DNA of 64,000 bases from Microbacterium sp. LKL04 (lineage in GTDB: Bacteria > Actinomycetota > Actinomycetes > Actinomycetales > Microbacteriaceae), in contig NZ_LT627736.1 of the NCBI RefSeq assembly GCF_900102005.1, positions 124,001-188,000 on the forward strand, given 5' to 3'. The position numbers were made by a program, and so were the translations under genes. Shown here one piece after another: positions 17,001 through 24,775 of this stretch. Positions within the stretch are counted from its first letter, which is position 1. Each line of letters opens with the position of its first letter. The notes under the pieces are model-generated. The model did not search any database. It was not told the origin of the DNA and saw only the letters and a list, made by a program, of their open reading frames with translations.

Positions 17001-17591
17001 GAGGCGCACCCCGACACCGCCCTGCGACGTCTCGAGGGTGTGCCGGCCGGGGTGATCCCCGTGCCCATCGCCCACACCCGCAACGCGACGCAGTCGCCCG
17101 AGGAGGCGGACGAGGTCGTGCGGATCGTCCGGGAGCTGAGCGGCATCCCGTGGACCGACGGCGGCGGGCCCCGCCCGCTCGCGCCCGAGGATGTCATCGT
17201 CGTGACGCCGTACAACGCGCAGCAGGTCCTGGTCGAAGAAGCGCTCGTCGCCGCCGGGTTCCCCGGCGTCCGTGTCGGAACGGTGGACCGCTTCCAGGGT
17301 CAGGAAGCGGCCGTCGTCATCGTCTCACTCGCAGCGTCGTCAGGACGGGATGCACCGCGCGGACTCGAGTTCCTGCTGTTGCAGAACCGCATCAACGTGG
17401 CCGTGTCGAGAGCGATGCACACGGCGTACGTCGTCTACAGCACCGGGCTGCTCGACGACCTCCCGCGGACGCCTGACGGAGTGGCCCGGCTCAGCGCCTT
17501 CGCGCGGCTGGTCGGAAGCCCGTCAGCGTCCGTGCGGCACGAGGTTCAGACCGTGCCGCCTCGGACCGTGCCGACTCAAACCGTGCCGTAG
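14055..17591 (+). CDS. RecB-like nuclease / RNase H-like / SF1 helicase fusion (TM0106 family)
   Basis: A 1178-residue multidomain DNA enzyme. Residues 1-240: PD-(D/E)xK nuclease of the Cas4/RecB type, with Asp123, Asp137 and Lys139 (QDTK), and four cysteines (Cys23; Cys230, Cys233, Cys236 in ACGRCATC) placed as for an iron-sulfur cluster of AddB/Cas4/Dna2. Residues 335-540: RNase H-like exonuclease core with DFEGD (Asp340, Glu342) and YNRYDC (Asp514). Residues 770-1160: UPF1/DNA2-like helicase with Walker A GPPGTGKT (784-791), Walker B DEAGQ (895-899), VDRFQGQEA and NVAVSRA. It resembles a Dna2-like end-processing machine. ATG 14055 is preceded by AAAGGGG. Its 3' end overlaps upp by 16 bases. 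Confidence 0.88.
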   Translation: MRYIEDDGRIVWSASDLKAAAECEFAWLRAIDAKLGRIAAVEDPEDLTLERAGRLGTQHERRVYEAYRDAHPGAVVEIPETRSSDAAGLAAAVAVTDAALADPAVHVIYQAAFSTEEFVGFADFLVRGVDGRWVVQDTKLARHARVTALMQLAAYVDQLDRLGVPRADEVQLLLGDGSVSTHAVRDLMPVFSLRRDRLRALIADRSLAAGAAGEPIPWGDDRGELRVIACGRCATCDLEVVAHRDLLLVAGMRPVQRDRLRAAGVATIDDLAASREAPPRMSWDTFSGLRTQARLQLESPAGGVDDAPAQTSPAVPTFDVVFPKALGALPRPDHGDLFFDFEGDPLYTEGAAVQWGIDYLFGWVDEKEQYSALWAHSFTDEKRALEDFLEFVAVRRRAHPGMHIYHYAPYEPTHLLAMAARHGVGEAAVDRLLRDGVFVDLYPIVRRALRVGSRSYSIKKLEPLYMGDEVRTSDVQRGDDSIVRYVEARALQDAGDVAAAQVILDDLADYNRYDCVSTRRLRDWLVDRAREAKLTPSREPDAGEAVYEPSPRAEALSRFADDAEDESVAQALRLGAAAIDYYPREAKTFWATHFLRLREPVSVWEDTRDVVVIDRDRCRVLTDWHRPEGLTAVRRVIEIRGEFAPGTRITVGQNPYALYELPAPFPIETSPRWIHAARSVSVVDVLEDGVVIAENAYQGFTWQELPVALTPPAPPRAGSQQAAIDEWADAVLASAPALPTDPATDLLLRRPPRLPAPLPRTGDDVADIAAALAGLSDGYLAVQGPPGTGKTYVGSHVVARLVRERGFRVGVVAQSHNVVEHMLDRIVEAGLDAAQVAKAPKGPATGRERFTVIAKNQLAAYIDAQPAGFVVGGTAWDLTHSGRVARRSLDLLVIDEAGQFSLASTIAVSAAAKRLLLLGDPQQLPQVSQGTHPEPVDTSALGWVMDGHAVIPADRGYFLARTRRMRPEVAEPVSQLAYEGQLEAHPDTALRRLEGVPAGVIPVPIAHTRNATQSPEEADEVVRIVRELSGIPWTDGGGPRPLAPEDVIVVTPYNAQQVLVEEALVAAGFPGVRVGTVDRFQGQEAAVVIVSLAASSGRDAPRGLEFLLLQNRINVAVSRAMHTAYVVYSTGLLDDLPRTPDGVARLSAFARLVGSPSASVRHEVQTVPPRTVPTQTVP
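17547..17591 (+). repeat. Three 15-bp tandem repeats at the 3' end of the nuclease-helicase gene
   Basis: Three imperfect copies of CRRACCGTGCCGNCT fill the last 45 bases, including the stop codon, and encode the tail [14 protein letters not shown]. The last copies overlap the end of upp on the other strand, so the upp C-terminus (LYGTV) comes from the same repeat. Confidence 0.8.
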
Positions 17592-18208
17592 AGACGGTCG
17601 CCCGCGTCGCCGAGGCCGGGCACGATGTAGCCCTTCTCGTTGAGCCGTTCGTCCAGAGCGCCCAGGACGAGGGTCACGTCGCGGTCGCCGACCTGCTTCT
17701 CGATCGCGGCGAGTCCTTCGGGAGCCGCGAGGATGCAGACCGCGGTGACGTCCTGCGCACCGCGGGCGAAGAGGAAGTCGATCGCGGCGCCGAGCGAGCC
17801 GCCCGTGGCGAGCATCGGGTCGAGGACGAAGCACTGACGGTCGCTCAGGTCGTCGGGGAGGCGTTCGGCGTACGTGTACGGCTCGAAGGTCTCCTCGTTG
17901 CGGGCCATCCCGAGGAAGCCGACCTCGGCCGTCGGCAGCAGCTTCGTCATGCCCTCGAGCATGCCGAGGCCGGCGCGGAGGATCGGCACGACCAGCGGGC
18001 GGGGCTCGCTGATCTTCAGGCCCGTCGTCCGGGTGACCGGGGTGTCGATCTCGATCTCCTCGACGCGGACGCCGCGGGTCGCCTCGTAGGCGAGGAGCGT
18101 GATGAGCTCCTCCGTCAACTGGCGGAAGACCGGCGAGGTGGTGCGCTTGTCGCGCAGCACCGTGAGCTTGTGGGTGATGAGGGGGTGGTCGGCGACGTGC
18201 ACACGCAT
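17576..18208 (-). CDS. upp: Uracil phosphoribosyltransferase
   Basis: A 210-residue cytosolic salvage enzyme converting uracil and PRPP to UMP. The PRPP-binding loop is DPMLATGGS at residues 130-138, and the uracil-binding C-terminus contains [28 protein letters not shown] near residue 73 is a further family block. Length is normal. The start at 18208 ([10 protein letters not shown]) has a TACCCT hexamer seven bases upstream. The gene is divergent from tadA, with only 32 bases between the two starts, and overlaps the neighbouring helicase gene tail to tail. Confidence 0.95.
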   Translation of the reverse strand: MRVHVADHPLITHKLTVLRDKRTTSPVFRQLTEELITLLAYEATRGVRVEEIEIDTPVTRTTGLKISEPRPLVVPILRAGLGMLEGMTKLLPTAEVGFLGMARNEETFEPYTYAERLPDDLSDRQCFVLDPMLATGGSLGAAIDFLFARGAQDVTAVCILAAPEGLAAIEKQVGDRDVTLVLGALDERLNEKGYIVPGLGDAGDRLYGTV

Positions 18209-18215
18209 GAGCCCA

Positions 18216-18221
18216 AGGGTA
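18216..18221 (-). promoter_or_regulatory. -10 hexamer TACCCT of upp
   Basis: Seven bases before the upp ATG. Only seven bases separate it from the oppositely directed tadA hexamer. Confidence 0.5.
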
Positions 18222-18228
18222 CCGGGGC

Positions 18229-18234
18229 TACGCT
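18229..18234 (+). promoter_or_regulatory. -10 hexamer TACGCT of tadA
   Basis: Six bases before the tadA GTG; its -35 region must overlap the start of upp. Confidence 0.5.
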
Positions 18235-18240
18235 GACCTC

Positions 18241-18705
18241 GTGAGTCTGCCCGTCCCCGCCGCCGACGATGCGGCGATGGTCCGGGCGCTGGAACTGGCG
18301 GCATCCGCCCCCGCGCACGGCGATGTGCCCGTCGGCGCCGCCGTCATGCGCGCGGGCCGCATCATCGGCGAAGGCCGGAATCTGCGCGAGCGCGACGGGG
18401 ATCCGCTCGCGCACGCCGAGATCGTCGCGCTGCGGGCGGCGGCATCCGCTCTCGGGTCGTGGAACCTCGAGGAGTGCACCCTCGTCGTCACCCTCGAGCC
18501 GTGCGTCATGTGCGCGGGGGCGATCCTGCAGACGCGCGTCGGTCGGGTCGTCTTCGGCGCGTGGGATGAGAAGGCGGGTGCGGCCGGGTCGGTCCACGAC
18601 CTGCTGCGCGACAGGCGGATGCCACACCGCGCCGAAGTCCTCGGCGGGGTGCGCGCGGGGGAGTCGGCCGACCTGCTGCGCGCCTTCTTCGACGCGAAGC
18701 GCTGA
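18241..18705 (+). CDS. tadA: tRNA-specific adenosine deaminase
   Basis: A 154-residue zinc deaminase that converts A34 to inosine in tRNA-Arg(ACG). The active site is complete: HAE with His58 and Glu60, and PCVMC with Cys88 and Cys91. The C-terminal helix ([14 protein letters not shown]) matches TadA rather than free-base cytosine deaminases. The GTG start follows a TACGCT hexamer by six bases. Its stop is nine bases from the convergent hydrolase gene. Confidence 0.92.
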   Translation: MSLPVPAADDAAMVRALELAASAPAHGDVPVGAAVMRAGRIIGEGRNLRERDGDPLAHAEIVALRAAASALGSWNLEECTLVVTLEPCVMCAGAILQTRVGRVVFGAWDEKAGAAGSVHDLLRDRRMPHRAEVLGGVRAGESADLLRAFFDAKR

Positions 18706-18714
18706 GCGCCCCGG

Positions 18715-19827
18715 TCAGTCGGACGAGCTGAGGATGATCGCCTCGGTCGGCGGGGCGGGGGATGCCGGAGACCCGATGTACCCCGTCAGCTCCAGCAGCG
18801 CGCGACGGAAGACGGCAGGACGTTCCAGGTGGGGTGTGTGGCCGACGCCGGGGAGCGCGAGCTCGGTCGCGGTGCCCCCGGCATCCGTGTAGCGGCGCAG
18901 GACCTCGCGGGTCTGCGACACCATCGGCTGGGCGGGAGCGACGTCGGCGCCCGGCCAGTCCGGCAGGATCCCGAGCGCGCCGAGGTGGTTCGGGTCGGAG
19001 AAGGACGTGTCCGAGATGATCGGATCGAGGACGCCGCGCACCCACAGGATGGTGGGTTTGACCGGCAGATCGACGATGGCGGACACGTCGAAGTGCGACG
19101 GTGCGAGGGCGTTCAGCACGCCGAACCGGCCCGGCGCGTAGCCCGGCCAGTGCGGACTGGGGACAGCCTCGCCCGGGTAGTTGCCGGTCGCGGTCGAGGT
19201 CGACAGCATCGCCTCGATCCAGAGGTCCTCGTGCTCGGTGGTGAAATCCTCCGCCACGAACGACGCGCGGAAGATGCTGCGGGGGGAGGTGGGAGCCTCG
19301 TCGCCGGACTCCCGCGCGGTGAGGCGGCGGACGAACTCCGCGTTCGCCATGCCCGCGCCGCATCCGGCATCGTCGTCCGTCAGCCGCGTGCCGTCCAGGC
19401 GCGTGCCGCCGAGCCCGTAGGGAGAGACGGGCGATTCGAGCAGGATCGTCCTCACCGGGTGGTCGAGCGCGTACTGCAGCGCGACCGCTCCGCCGAGGTC
19501 CCAGCCGACGAGGTGCGGGGTGTCGATGTCGAGCTGCGACAGCACGGCGGCGACATCGTCGCTGAGGTCGCGGATGCCGCGGCTCGCGTCGACGGGCATG
19601 TGCTCCGTTCCGCCGAACCCGCGAAGATCGATCGCGACGATGCGGAACTCCGCAGGCAGGTCCTGCATGAGCTCCTGCCACACGAGAGCCGACGAGAGCC
19701 CACCGTGGAGGAGGACGACGGTCCGGTCGGGGCTGGTCGCGGGGTCGTCGCCGGCGCGCTCGAGAATGTTGACGCCCAGGCGGTCCGTGTCGATGATGCG
19801 GGACGAGATTCCGTCGAGGAGGGTCAT
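18715..19827 (-). CDS. Alpha/beta hydrolase with aspartate nucleophile
   Basis: A 370-residue alpha/beta hydrolase. The oxyanion segment is LLHGGLSS (His41), but the nucleophile elbow is VGWDLGGAVALQ, with Asp110 where esterases carry Ser. Asp268 (GVLDPI) and His330 (GVGHTPH) complete the triad. An Asp nucleophile is typical of epoxide hydrolases and haloalkane dehalogenases, so a reaction through an alkyl-enzyme ester is likely; the substrate is unknown. It is longer than usual because of an extended cap (about residues 135-255). The frame is open far upstream, but ATG 19827 has TATCAT six bases before it and is the only plausible start. Confidence 0.82.
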   Translation of the reverse strand: MTLLDGISSRIIDTDRLGVNILERAGDDPATSPDRTVVLLHGGLSSALVWQELMQDLPAEFRIVAIDLRGFGGTEHMPVDASRGIRDLSDDVAAVLSQLDIDTPHLVGWDLGGAVALQYALDHPVRTILLESPVSPYGLGGTRLDGTRLTDDDAGCGAGMANAEFVRRLTARESGDEAPTSPRSIFRASFVAEDFTTEHEDLWIEAMLSTSTATGNYPGEAVPSPHWPGYAPGRFGVLNALAPSHFDVSAIVDLPVKPTILWVRGVLDPIISDTSFSDPNHLGALGILPDWPGADVAPAQPMVSQTREVLRRYTDAGGTATELALPGVGHTPHLERPAVFRRALLELTGYIGSPASPAPPTEAIILSSSD

Positions 19828-19833
19828 GACCCG

Positions 19834-19839
19834 ATGATA
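19834..19839 (-). promoter_or_regulatory. -10 hexamer TATCAT, leaderless type
   Basis: Six bases before the ATG at 19827. Confidence 0.5.
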
Positions 19840-19911
19840 GGCCGGGCCCCTCCGAGGGTCCCAGCCTCTTGCGTCCGGCGCGTGCAGTGAGGTCGGTGAC
19901 AGGATGGGGGC

Positions 19912-20745
19912 ATGACGCACCACCTTCCTCCCGTCGCCATTCTCGGAGCAGGTTCCATGGGAGGTGCGATCGCCCAGGGCATCGCGCGCTCCGGAGAGGC
20001 GACGTCGGTCGTCGTGACCAACCGCACCGCCGCCAAGGCTCGCGAGCTCGACGGTCTCGACGCGGTGACGAGCATCGCGCTGGCGGACGAACCGAGCGCG
20101 AACACGGATGCCGCGGCATCCGCCGACATCCTCCTGATCGGCGTGAAGCCCGCCCTGGTCCCCGACGTGCTGCGCGAGATCGCGGGAGCGCTGCGGCCGG
20201 GGACGATCGTGGTCAGCCTGGCCGCGGGTGTCACGATCGAGACCTTCGAAGCCATCGTCGGTCCCGGGATCCCCGTCATCCGCTCGATGCCGAACACGCC
20301 GGCGGTCGTCGGCAAGGCGGTCACCGGCCTCGCTGCCGGATCGACCGCGACGCCGGAGCACGTCGCACTCGTGCGACGGCTGTTCGAGACGTGCGGTGTG
20401 GTCATCGAGGTGCCCGAGACGCAGATCGATGCGCTCTCGACCATCTCGGGGTCAGGCCCTGCATATGTCTTCCTGCTGGTCGAGGCCCTCACCGAGGCCG
20501 CACGGGGCAAGGGCTTCGACGAGGCCGATGCGCGCCTCATGGCGGAGCAGACCTTCATCGGCGCGACCGCGCTGCTCGCGGCATCCGGTGAGGATCCCGC
20601 CGAGCTCCGCCGCCGGGTCACGAGCCCGAAGGGTACGACCGAGCGGGCTATCGGCGTCCTGCAGACGGGGAACCTCGACGGTCTCTTCTCGCAGGCGACG
20701 GATGCCGCGCTGGCCCGCGCGCGGGAGCTCGCGACCGGCGTCTGA
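19912..20745 (+). CDS. proC: Pyrroline-5-carboxylate reductase
   Basis: A 277-residue cytosolic enzyme catalysing the last step of proline synthesis with NAD(P)H. The N-terminal Rossmann motif is ILGAGSMGGAIAQG, MPNTPAVVGKAVTGL marks the middle of the fold, and the C-terminal dimer domain holds the signature SGSGPAYVFLLVEALTEAA. Length is normal. CAGGAT stands six bases before the ATG. The gene is monocistronic and converges on the MFS gene. Confidence 0.94.
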   Translation: MTHHLPPVAILGAGSMGGAIAQGIARSGEATSVVVTNRTAAKARELDGLDAVTSIALADEPSANTDAAASADILLIGVKPALVPDVLREIAGALRPGTIVVSLAAGVTIETFEAIVGPGIPVIRSMPNTPAVVGKAVTGLAAGSTATPEHVALVRRLFETCGVVIEVPETQIDALSTISGSGPAYVFLLVEALTEAARGKGFDEADARLMAEQTFIGATALLAASGEDPAELRRRVTSPKGTTERAIGVLQTGNLDGLFSQATDAALARARELATGV

Positions 20746-20754
20746 CGCCGGCGC

Positions 20755-22017
20755 TCAGGCGTCGCCGAGCGTGAGATCCTCGGCCGTCGTGCGCTCGGTG
20801 AGCACCGCCGTGTGGTCGGCTCGGCCCACGACGCGGCGCACGGCGAAGAGGATCGCCGCGCCGACCGCGGCAGACACCGCAGCGGCCGCATAGGGGGCAC
20901 CGACGCCGTACACCGCGAGGGCGGTGCCGACGGGTGCGCCGATGGCGCCGCCGAAGAAGCGGAACCCGGAGTAGGCCGAGCTCGCGACGGCGCGCGGCAG
21001 GGTCGTCGCCTCCATCGCCGCTTCGGTGAGGATCGTGTTGACGGCGCCGATCTCGACGCCCAGGAGCACGACGCAGAGGACGAGCAGGGGGCGCGAGCCC
21101 GCGCTGAGCGAGGCGGCAACGTGAGTCGCGGCGAACGCGACGAGGAACCAGAACAGCACCTGGACGACCGAGTACCGCTTCGTGAGGCGCGGAGCGATGA
21201 GCACGCCGGCGATCGCGAGGCCGATGCCGAAGCCCATCATGACCAGGCCGATGCCGACCGCCGGCAGCTCGAGGGCGTATGGCGTATACGACAGGGTGAC
21301 GAAGAAGCCGGCGTTGTAGAGGAAGGCGACGACGCTGATCGCGAGCAGTCCCTTGTCGGCGAAGGCGCGGAAGGGCGCACCGACCGAGCTGCGCTGCGCG
21401 GCATGCCCCGGATCGCGGACGAGGGTGAGCAGGGCGACGACGCCGACGGCGAGGAGGGATGCCGTTCCCCAGAACGCCGCGAACCAGCCGATCTCGCCGA
21501 GCAGGCCGCCCACGAGCGGCCCGACGGCCAGTCCGATGCCGAGCGCCGCCTCGTAGAAGATGACGGCGTGCTCGCTGCGCCCACCGGATGCCGAGACGAT
21601 CGATGCGAGCGCGGTCGAGAGGAACAGCGCATTGCCGAGTCCCCACACGGCGCGGCACGCGATCAGGGCGCCGATCGTCGGCGACAGAGCGCACCCGACG
21701 GCGGCGAGGGCGATGACGGAGAGTCCCAGGATCATCACCGCGCGCGTCCCGATGCGGGTCGACAGCCAACTGGTGAAGAACATCGCCGACGCGGTCACCG
21801 CGAGGTAGCTCGTGAACAGGAACGACGTCTCGACCGGGGCGGCGTGCAGCGTGGCGGCGACCGTGGGGAGGATGGGGCCGACGAGCCCGATCCCCATGAA
21901 CGCGATCATCGCGGCGAAGGCGATGGCCCAGACGGCGGGCGGCTGCGAGAGCAGGCGCGGAGCGGTGGTCTCGGGAGCGGGGGTGGTCGAGGTGGTTCCG
22001 GTGTCGAGGGCGGTCAT
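20755..22017 (-). CDS. MFS transporter, 12-helix DHA1-like
   Basis: A 420-residue membrane protein with about 12 helices. Motifs include STRIGTRAVMILG (motif A region, about residues 85-97) and GIGLAVGPLVGGLLG (motif C, about 165-180), typical of drug:proton antiporters. It is transcribed away from a MarR regulator with 65 bases between starts and a palindromic site in the gap, the usual layout for a MarR-repressed efflux pump. The substrate is unknown. TACAAT lies seven bases before the ATG, and GGAGGA is part of that spacer. Confidence 0.86.
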   Translation of the reverse strand: MTALDTGTTSTTPAPETTAPRLLSQPPAVWAIAFAAMIAFMGIGLVGPILPTVAATLHAAPVETSFLFTSYLAVTASAMFFTSWLSTRIGTRAVMILGLSVIALAAVGCALSPTIGALIACRAVWGLGNALFLSTALASIVSASGGRSEHAVIFYEAALGIGLAVGPLVGGLLGEIGWFAAFWGTASLLAVGVVALLTLVRDPGHAAQRSSVGAPFRAFADKGLLAISVVAFLYNAGFFVTLSYTPYALELPAVGIGLVMMGFGIGLAIAGVLIAPRLTKRYSVVQVLFWFLVAFAATHVAASLSAGSRPLLVLCVVLLGVEIGAVNTILTEAAMEATTLPRAVASSAYSGFRFFGGAIGAPVGTALAVYGVGAPYAAAAVSAAVGAAILFAVRRVVGRADHTAVLTERTTAEDLTLGDA

Positions 22018-22024
22018 TCCTCCG

Positions 22025-22030
22025 ATTGTA
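22025..22030 (-). promoter_or_regulatory. -10 hexamer TACAAT of the MFS gene
   Basis: Seven bases before the ATG at 22017; near-consensus -10. Confidence 0.55.
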
Positions 22031-22040
22031 CACCGATGAT

Positions 22041-22058
22041 TTACTAGTGAACTATTTA
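22041..22058. promoter_or_regulatory. Imperfect palindrome, likely MarR operator
   Basis: TTACTAGTGAACTATTTA matches its own reverse complement at 12 of 18 positions, around the core TAGT-GA-ACTA. It is the AT-richest stretch of the neighbourhood and lies where the -35 regions of both divergent promoters (-10 at 22025-22030 and 22071-22076) should be, so one bound dimer could repress both genes. Confidence 0.6.
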
Positions 22059-22070
22059 GGCGAGCGCGGC

Positions 22071-22076
22071 TACAGT
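22071..22076 (+). promoter_or_regulatory. -10 hexamer TACAGT of the marR gene
   Basis: Six bases before the GTG at 22083. Confidence 0.55.
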
Positions 22077-22082
22077 GGATTC

Positions 22083-22580
22083 GTGACCGAGCGCGCCGAC
22101 CTGATCGACCGCATCCGTGCTGCCTGGGCGGCGTCGATGCCCGCGATGGACACCGCGCCCATCGATGTCTGGGGCAGACTCAACCGGACGAGCGCACTCG
22201 CCACGGCCCAGATCGAACGTCTGCTCGCCGACAGCGGTGTCTCGCGGTCCGAGTTCGACGTCCTCTGCGTCCTCGCCCGAATGGATCGCCCGCTCCGCGC
22301 GAGCGAGGTGACCGCCGAGACGATGCTCAGCGGGGCGGCGACGACGAAGCTCACGACGCGGCTCGAGTCGGTCGGCCTCCTGCGTCGCGAGCGTTCCGAC
22401 CGCGACGGTCGGGCGGTGCAGCTGTCGTTGACGGATGCCGGGCGCGCCGTCGTCGAGCGGGAGATGCCCCGCGCGCTCGCCCACGACGAGCGGCTGCTGG
22501 GCGGGTTCAGCGAGAGTGAGCGGGCCGAGCTCGCCGACCTCCTCGCGCGCCTTCTCGCGAACGCGCAGCGGGAGATCTGA
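22083..22580 (+). CDS. MarR family transcriptional regulator
   Basis: A 165-residue winged-helix regulator. The DNA-binding domain spans about residues 55-115, with recognition region LRASEVTAETMLSGAATTKLTTRLE and wing RRERSDRDGRAVQLSLTDAG; flanking helices form the dimer. It is divergent from an MFS efflux pump and probably represses it and itself until a ligand binds. GTG 22083 is chosen because of TACAGT six bases upstream; the longer frame back to 22026 would run through the operator. Confidence 0.88.
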   Translation: MTERADLIDRIRAAWAASMPAMDTAPIDVWGRLNRTSALATAQIERLLADSGVSRSEFDVLCVLARMDRPLRASEVTAETMLSGAATTKLTTRLESVGLLRRERSDRDGRAVQLSLTDAGRAVVEREMPRALAHDERLLGGFSESERAELADLLARLLANAQREI

Positions 22581-22601
22581 CGACGAACCCCGGCGCGGGG
22601 C

Positions 22602-23273
22602 TCAGCGGTCGAGCGAGGCAAACCGCTCGATGTCGGAGTTCGTCCCGGACACGATGATGAGGTCGTGATTGGTGACGACGGTCGTCGCTTCTGCGTACCG
22701 GAACGGCTTGCCGGGGCTCTTCACCCCGACCACGGTGACGTTGTACTTCGAGCGGACTCCGGATTCGTTCAGGCCGACGCCGCGGATGAAGCGCGGAGGG
22801 TACATCTTGGCCAGCACGAAGTCGTCGTCGAACCGGATGAAGTCGAGCATCCGGCCGCTCACGAGGTGCGCGACGCGCTCGCCGGCCTCGCGCTCGGGGT
22901 AGATGACGTGGTTCGCTCCGACGCGGGCGAGGATCTTGCCGTGCGATTGCGAGACCGCCTTGGCCCAGATCTGCGGGACCTTGAGGTCGACGAGGTTGGC
23001 GGTGATGAGGACGGATGCCTCGATCGAGGAGCCGACGGCGACGACGGCGACCTGGAAGTCCTGCGCGCCGATCTGCTTCAGCGCCTCGATGTTGCGCGCG
23101 TCGGCCTGGACGGCGTGCGTGACGCGCTCCGACCACTTCTGCACGAGGTCGAGGCTGTCGTCGATCGCGAGGACATCTCGGTCGAGCCGGTCGAGCTCGC
23201 CCGCGCACGCGGCGCCGAAGCGACCGAGTCCGATGACGAGGACGGGCGAATCGCTGCGCAACTGCTCAACCAA
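22602..23273 (-). CDS. KtrA/TrkA-type potassium uptake regulatory subunit (RCK)
   Basis: A 223-residue cytosolic RCK protein that gates the adjacent K+ channel subunit in response to nucleotide. The N-terminal Rossmann domain begins VLVIGLGRFGAACAGEL with Asp at the end of strand 2 (AIDDSLD); the TrkA-C domain occupies the last 80 residues. The best start is TTG at 23273, giving LVEQLRSDSP, with GGAAAGG upstream; it overlaps the end of the channel gene by eight bases, implying coupled translation. No ATG or GTG occurs close to the domain start. Confidence 0.85.
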   Translation of the reverse strand: MVEQLRSDSPVLVIGLGRFGAACAGELDRLDRDVLAIDDSLDLVQKWSERVTHAVQADARNIEALKQIGAQDFQVAVVAVGSSIEASVLITANLVDLKVPQIWAKAVSQSHGKILARVGANHVIYPEREAGERVAHLVSGRMLDFIRFDDDFVLAKMYPPRFIRGVGLNESGVRSKYNVTVVGVKSPGKPFRYAEATTVVTNHDLIIVSGTNSDIERFASLDR

Positions 23274-24708
23274 CGATGGGCCTTTCCACGGGCAGCGCGT
23301 AGTGCTGCGTTCGGCTGGTCGCGGCCACGGCGGCCGCGAGTGTGACTGTACCAACGCGTCCCATGAACATCGTCAGCGCCATGACGAAGACGGCGGGGTC
23401 GGGCAGCTCCTGCGTCAGCCCCGTCGACAGGCCGACCGTCGCGAAGCCCGACACGACGTCGAAGAGCACCTCGTCGAGGGGTGCTTTGGTCAGGTGGGCG
23501 ATGGTGATGGTCGACAGGGCGACGATCGTCGCGCCCCACGCGACGACGGACAGCGCGACGCGCTGGACGTCGCTCGGGATGCGGCGGCCGAACGCCGAGA
23601 CGCTCGGACGTCCCTTCGCCTCGGACCACACCGCGAGGGCGAGGACCGCGAGCGTCGTGACCTTGATGCCGCCGGCGGTCGAGGCGGAGCCGCCGCCGAC
23701 GAACATGAGCATGGATCCGACGACGATCGACGACTCGTGCAGCTCTCCGATGTCGATGATCGAGAATCCGCCCGAGCGGGTCATCGCGGAGAGGAACAGA
23801 GCCTGGAAGGTGGTGTCCCAGGCATCCATCGTGCCGAAGGTCTTCGGGTTCCCGTACTCGAGGATGACGAAGGCGATCGCTCCCGCGATGAACAGGACGA
23901 CGGTCGTGATGAGCGTGAGCTTCACGTGGATCGACCACTTGCGCACGTGCCAGTGGTGCTTCCACAGGGCGTAGATGACGGGGAACCCGATCGAGCCGAG
24001 GAAGACGCCCACCATCAGGACGCTCAGCAGGAGGTAGTTCTGGGCGAAGGGTGCGAGCCCCTCGGCGTTCGGTGAGAACCCCGTGTTCGTGAACGCCATC
24101 GCGGCGTAGTACGGGGCCTCCCACAGGGCGGTCAGTGCGTCGACCCCGCTGGCGAGCAGCATCGGGTAGAGGAGGACCGCGAGGGCGGCCTCGATCACGA
24201 GCGTCGACAGGGCGACGGTCGCCAGCAGCTGGCCGACCTCGCCCAGCCGGACGGCTTGGCCCTCGTTGACCGGGCCGCCGTGGGCGCGCATCGGGTTGCT
24301 GTCGCCGGCGGCGAGGAGCTTGGCTCGCAGGCCCAATCGCTTCGAGATGACGAGGCCGAGGATCGAGGCGAGGGTGAGCACGCCGAGGGCGCCCACGTTG
24401 ACGCCGATGAAGACCACGACGTGGCCGAGCGGAGACCAGTGAGTCGCCATGTCGACCGTCGCGAGTCCCGTGACGCAGATCGTCGACACCGCGGTGAACA
24501 GCGCGTCGGGGAGCGGGGTGACCTGCCCGTCCGACGCCATCACGGGCAAGGAGAAGATCGCCGTGAACAGCAGGATGAGCGCCGAGAAGATGAGGACGGC
24601 GAAGCGGGACGGCGACGCCGTGGCGAGGTCGCGCATCGCGGAGAATGCGCGGCGGTGCCACGCCGGTCCGCGCCGGGGGGCGCGCTCGTCGACGGCCAGG
24701 CCCGTCAT
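23266..24708 (-). CDS. KtrB/TrkH-type potassium channel subunit
   Basis: A 480-residue membrane protein of the TrkH/KtrB family with four M1-P-M2 repeats. The four selectivity-filter loops can be read: STICVTGLATVD, AFTNTGFSPN, AMTRSGGFSI and SGFATVGLSTG, each with the key Gly. Together with the downstream RCK protein it forms a Na+- or H+-linked K+ uptake system. The first 35 residues are basic and cytoplasmic. The ATG at 24708 is preceded by GAAGGGG. Confidence 0.9.
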   Translation of the reverse strand: MTGLAVDERAPRRGPAWHRRAFSAMRDLATASPSRFAVLIFSALILLFTAIFSLPVMASDGQVTPLPDALFTAVSTICVTGLATVDMATHWSPLGHVVVFIGVNVGALGVLTLASILGLVISKRLGLRAKLLAAGDSNPMRAHGGPVNEGQAVRLGEVGQLLATVALSTLVIEAALAVLLYPMLLASGVDALTALWEAPYYAAMAFTNTGFSPNAEGLAPFAQNYLLLSVLMVGVFLGSIGFPVIYALWKHHWHVRKWSIHVKLTLITTVVLFIAGAIAFVILEYGNPKTFGTMDAWDTTFQALFLSAMTRSGGFSIIDIGELHESSIVVGSMLMFVGGGSASTAGGIKVTTLAVLALAVWSEAKGRPSVSAFGRRIPSDVQRVALSVVAWGATIVALSTITIAHLTKAPLDEVLFDVVSGFATVGLSTGLTQELPDPAVFVMALTMFMGRVGTVTLAAAVAATSRTQHYALPVERPIVG

Positions 24709-24763
24709 CAGCGCCCCTTCCTCGTTCGGATCGTTGTCATGGTACTCCCGCGCGCGGGCGGGC

Positions 24764-24769
24764 TAACCT
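24764..24769 (+). promoter_or_regulatory. -10 hexamer TAACCT, leaderless type
   Basis: Six bases (aatgcc) before the ATG at 24776. Confidence 0.5.
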
Positions 24770-24775
24770 AATGCC

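Noticed and set aside
13899..17075. A 1058-codon minus-strand frame opposite the nuclease-helicase
   Set aside because: Antisense shadow of a gene with complete catalytic motifs; the predicted protein is Arg/Gly/Asp-rich without hydrophobic core.
14055..17591. cas4 or CRISPR-associated nuclease
   Set aside because: The N-terminal domain is Cas4-like but fused to exonuclease and helicase domains of the TM0106 family, and no other CRISPR component is present.
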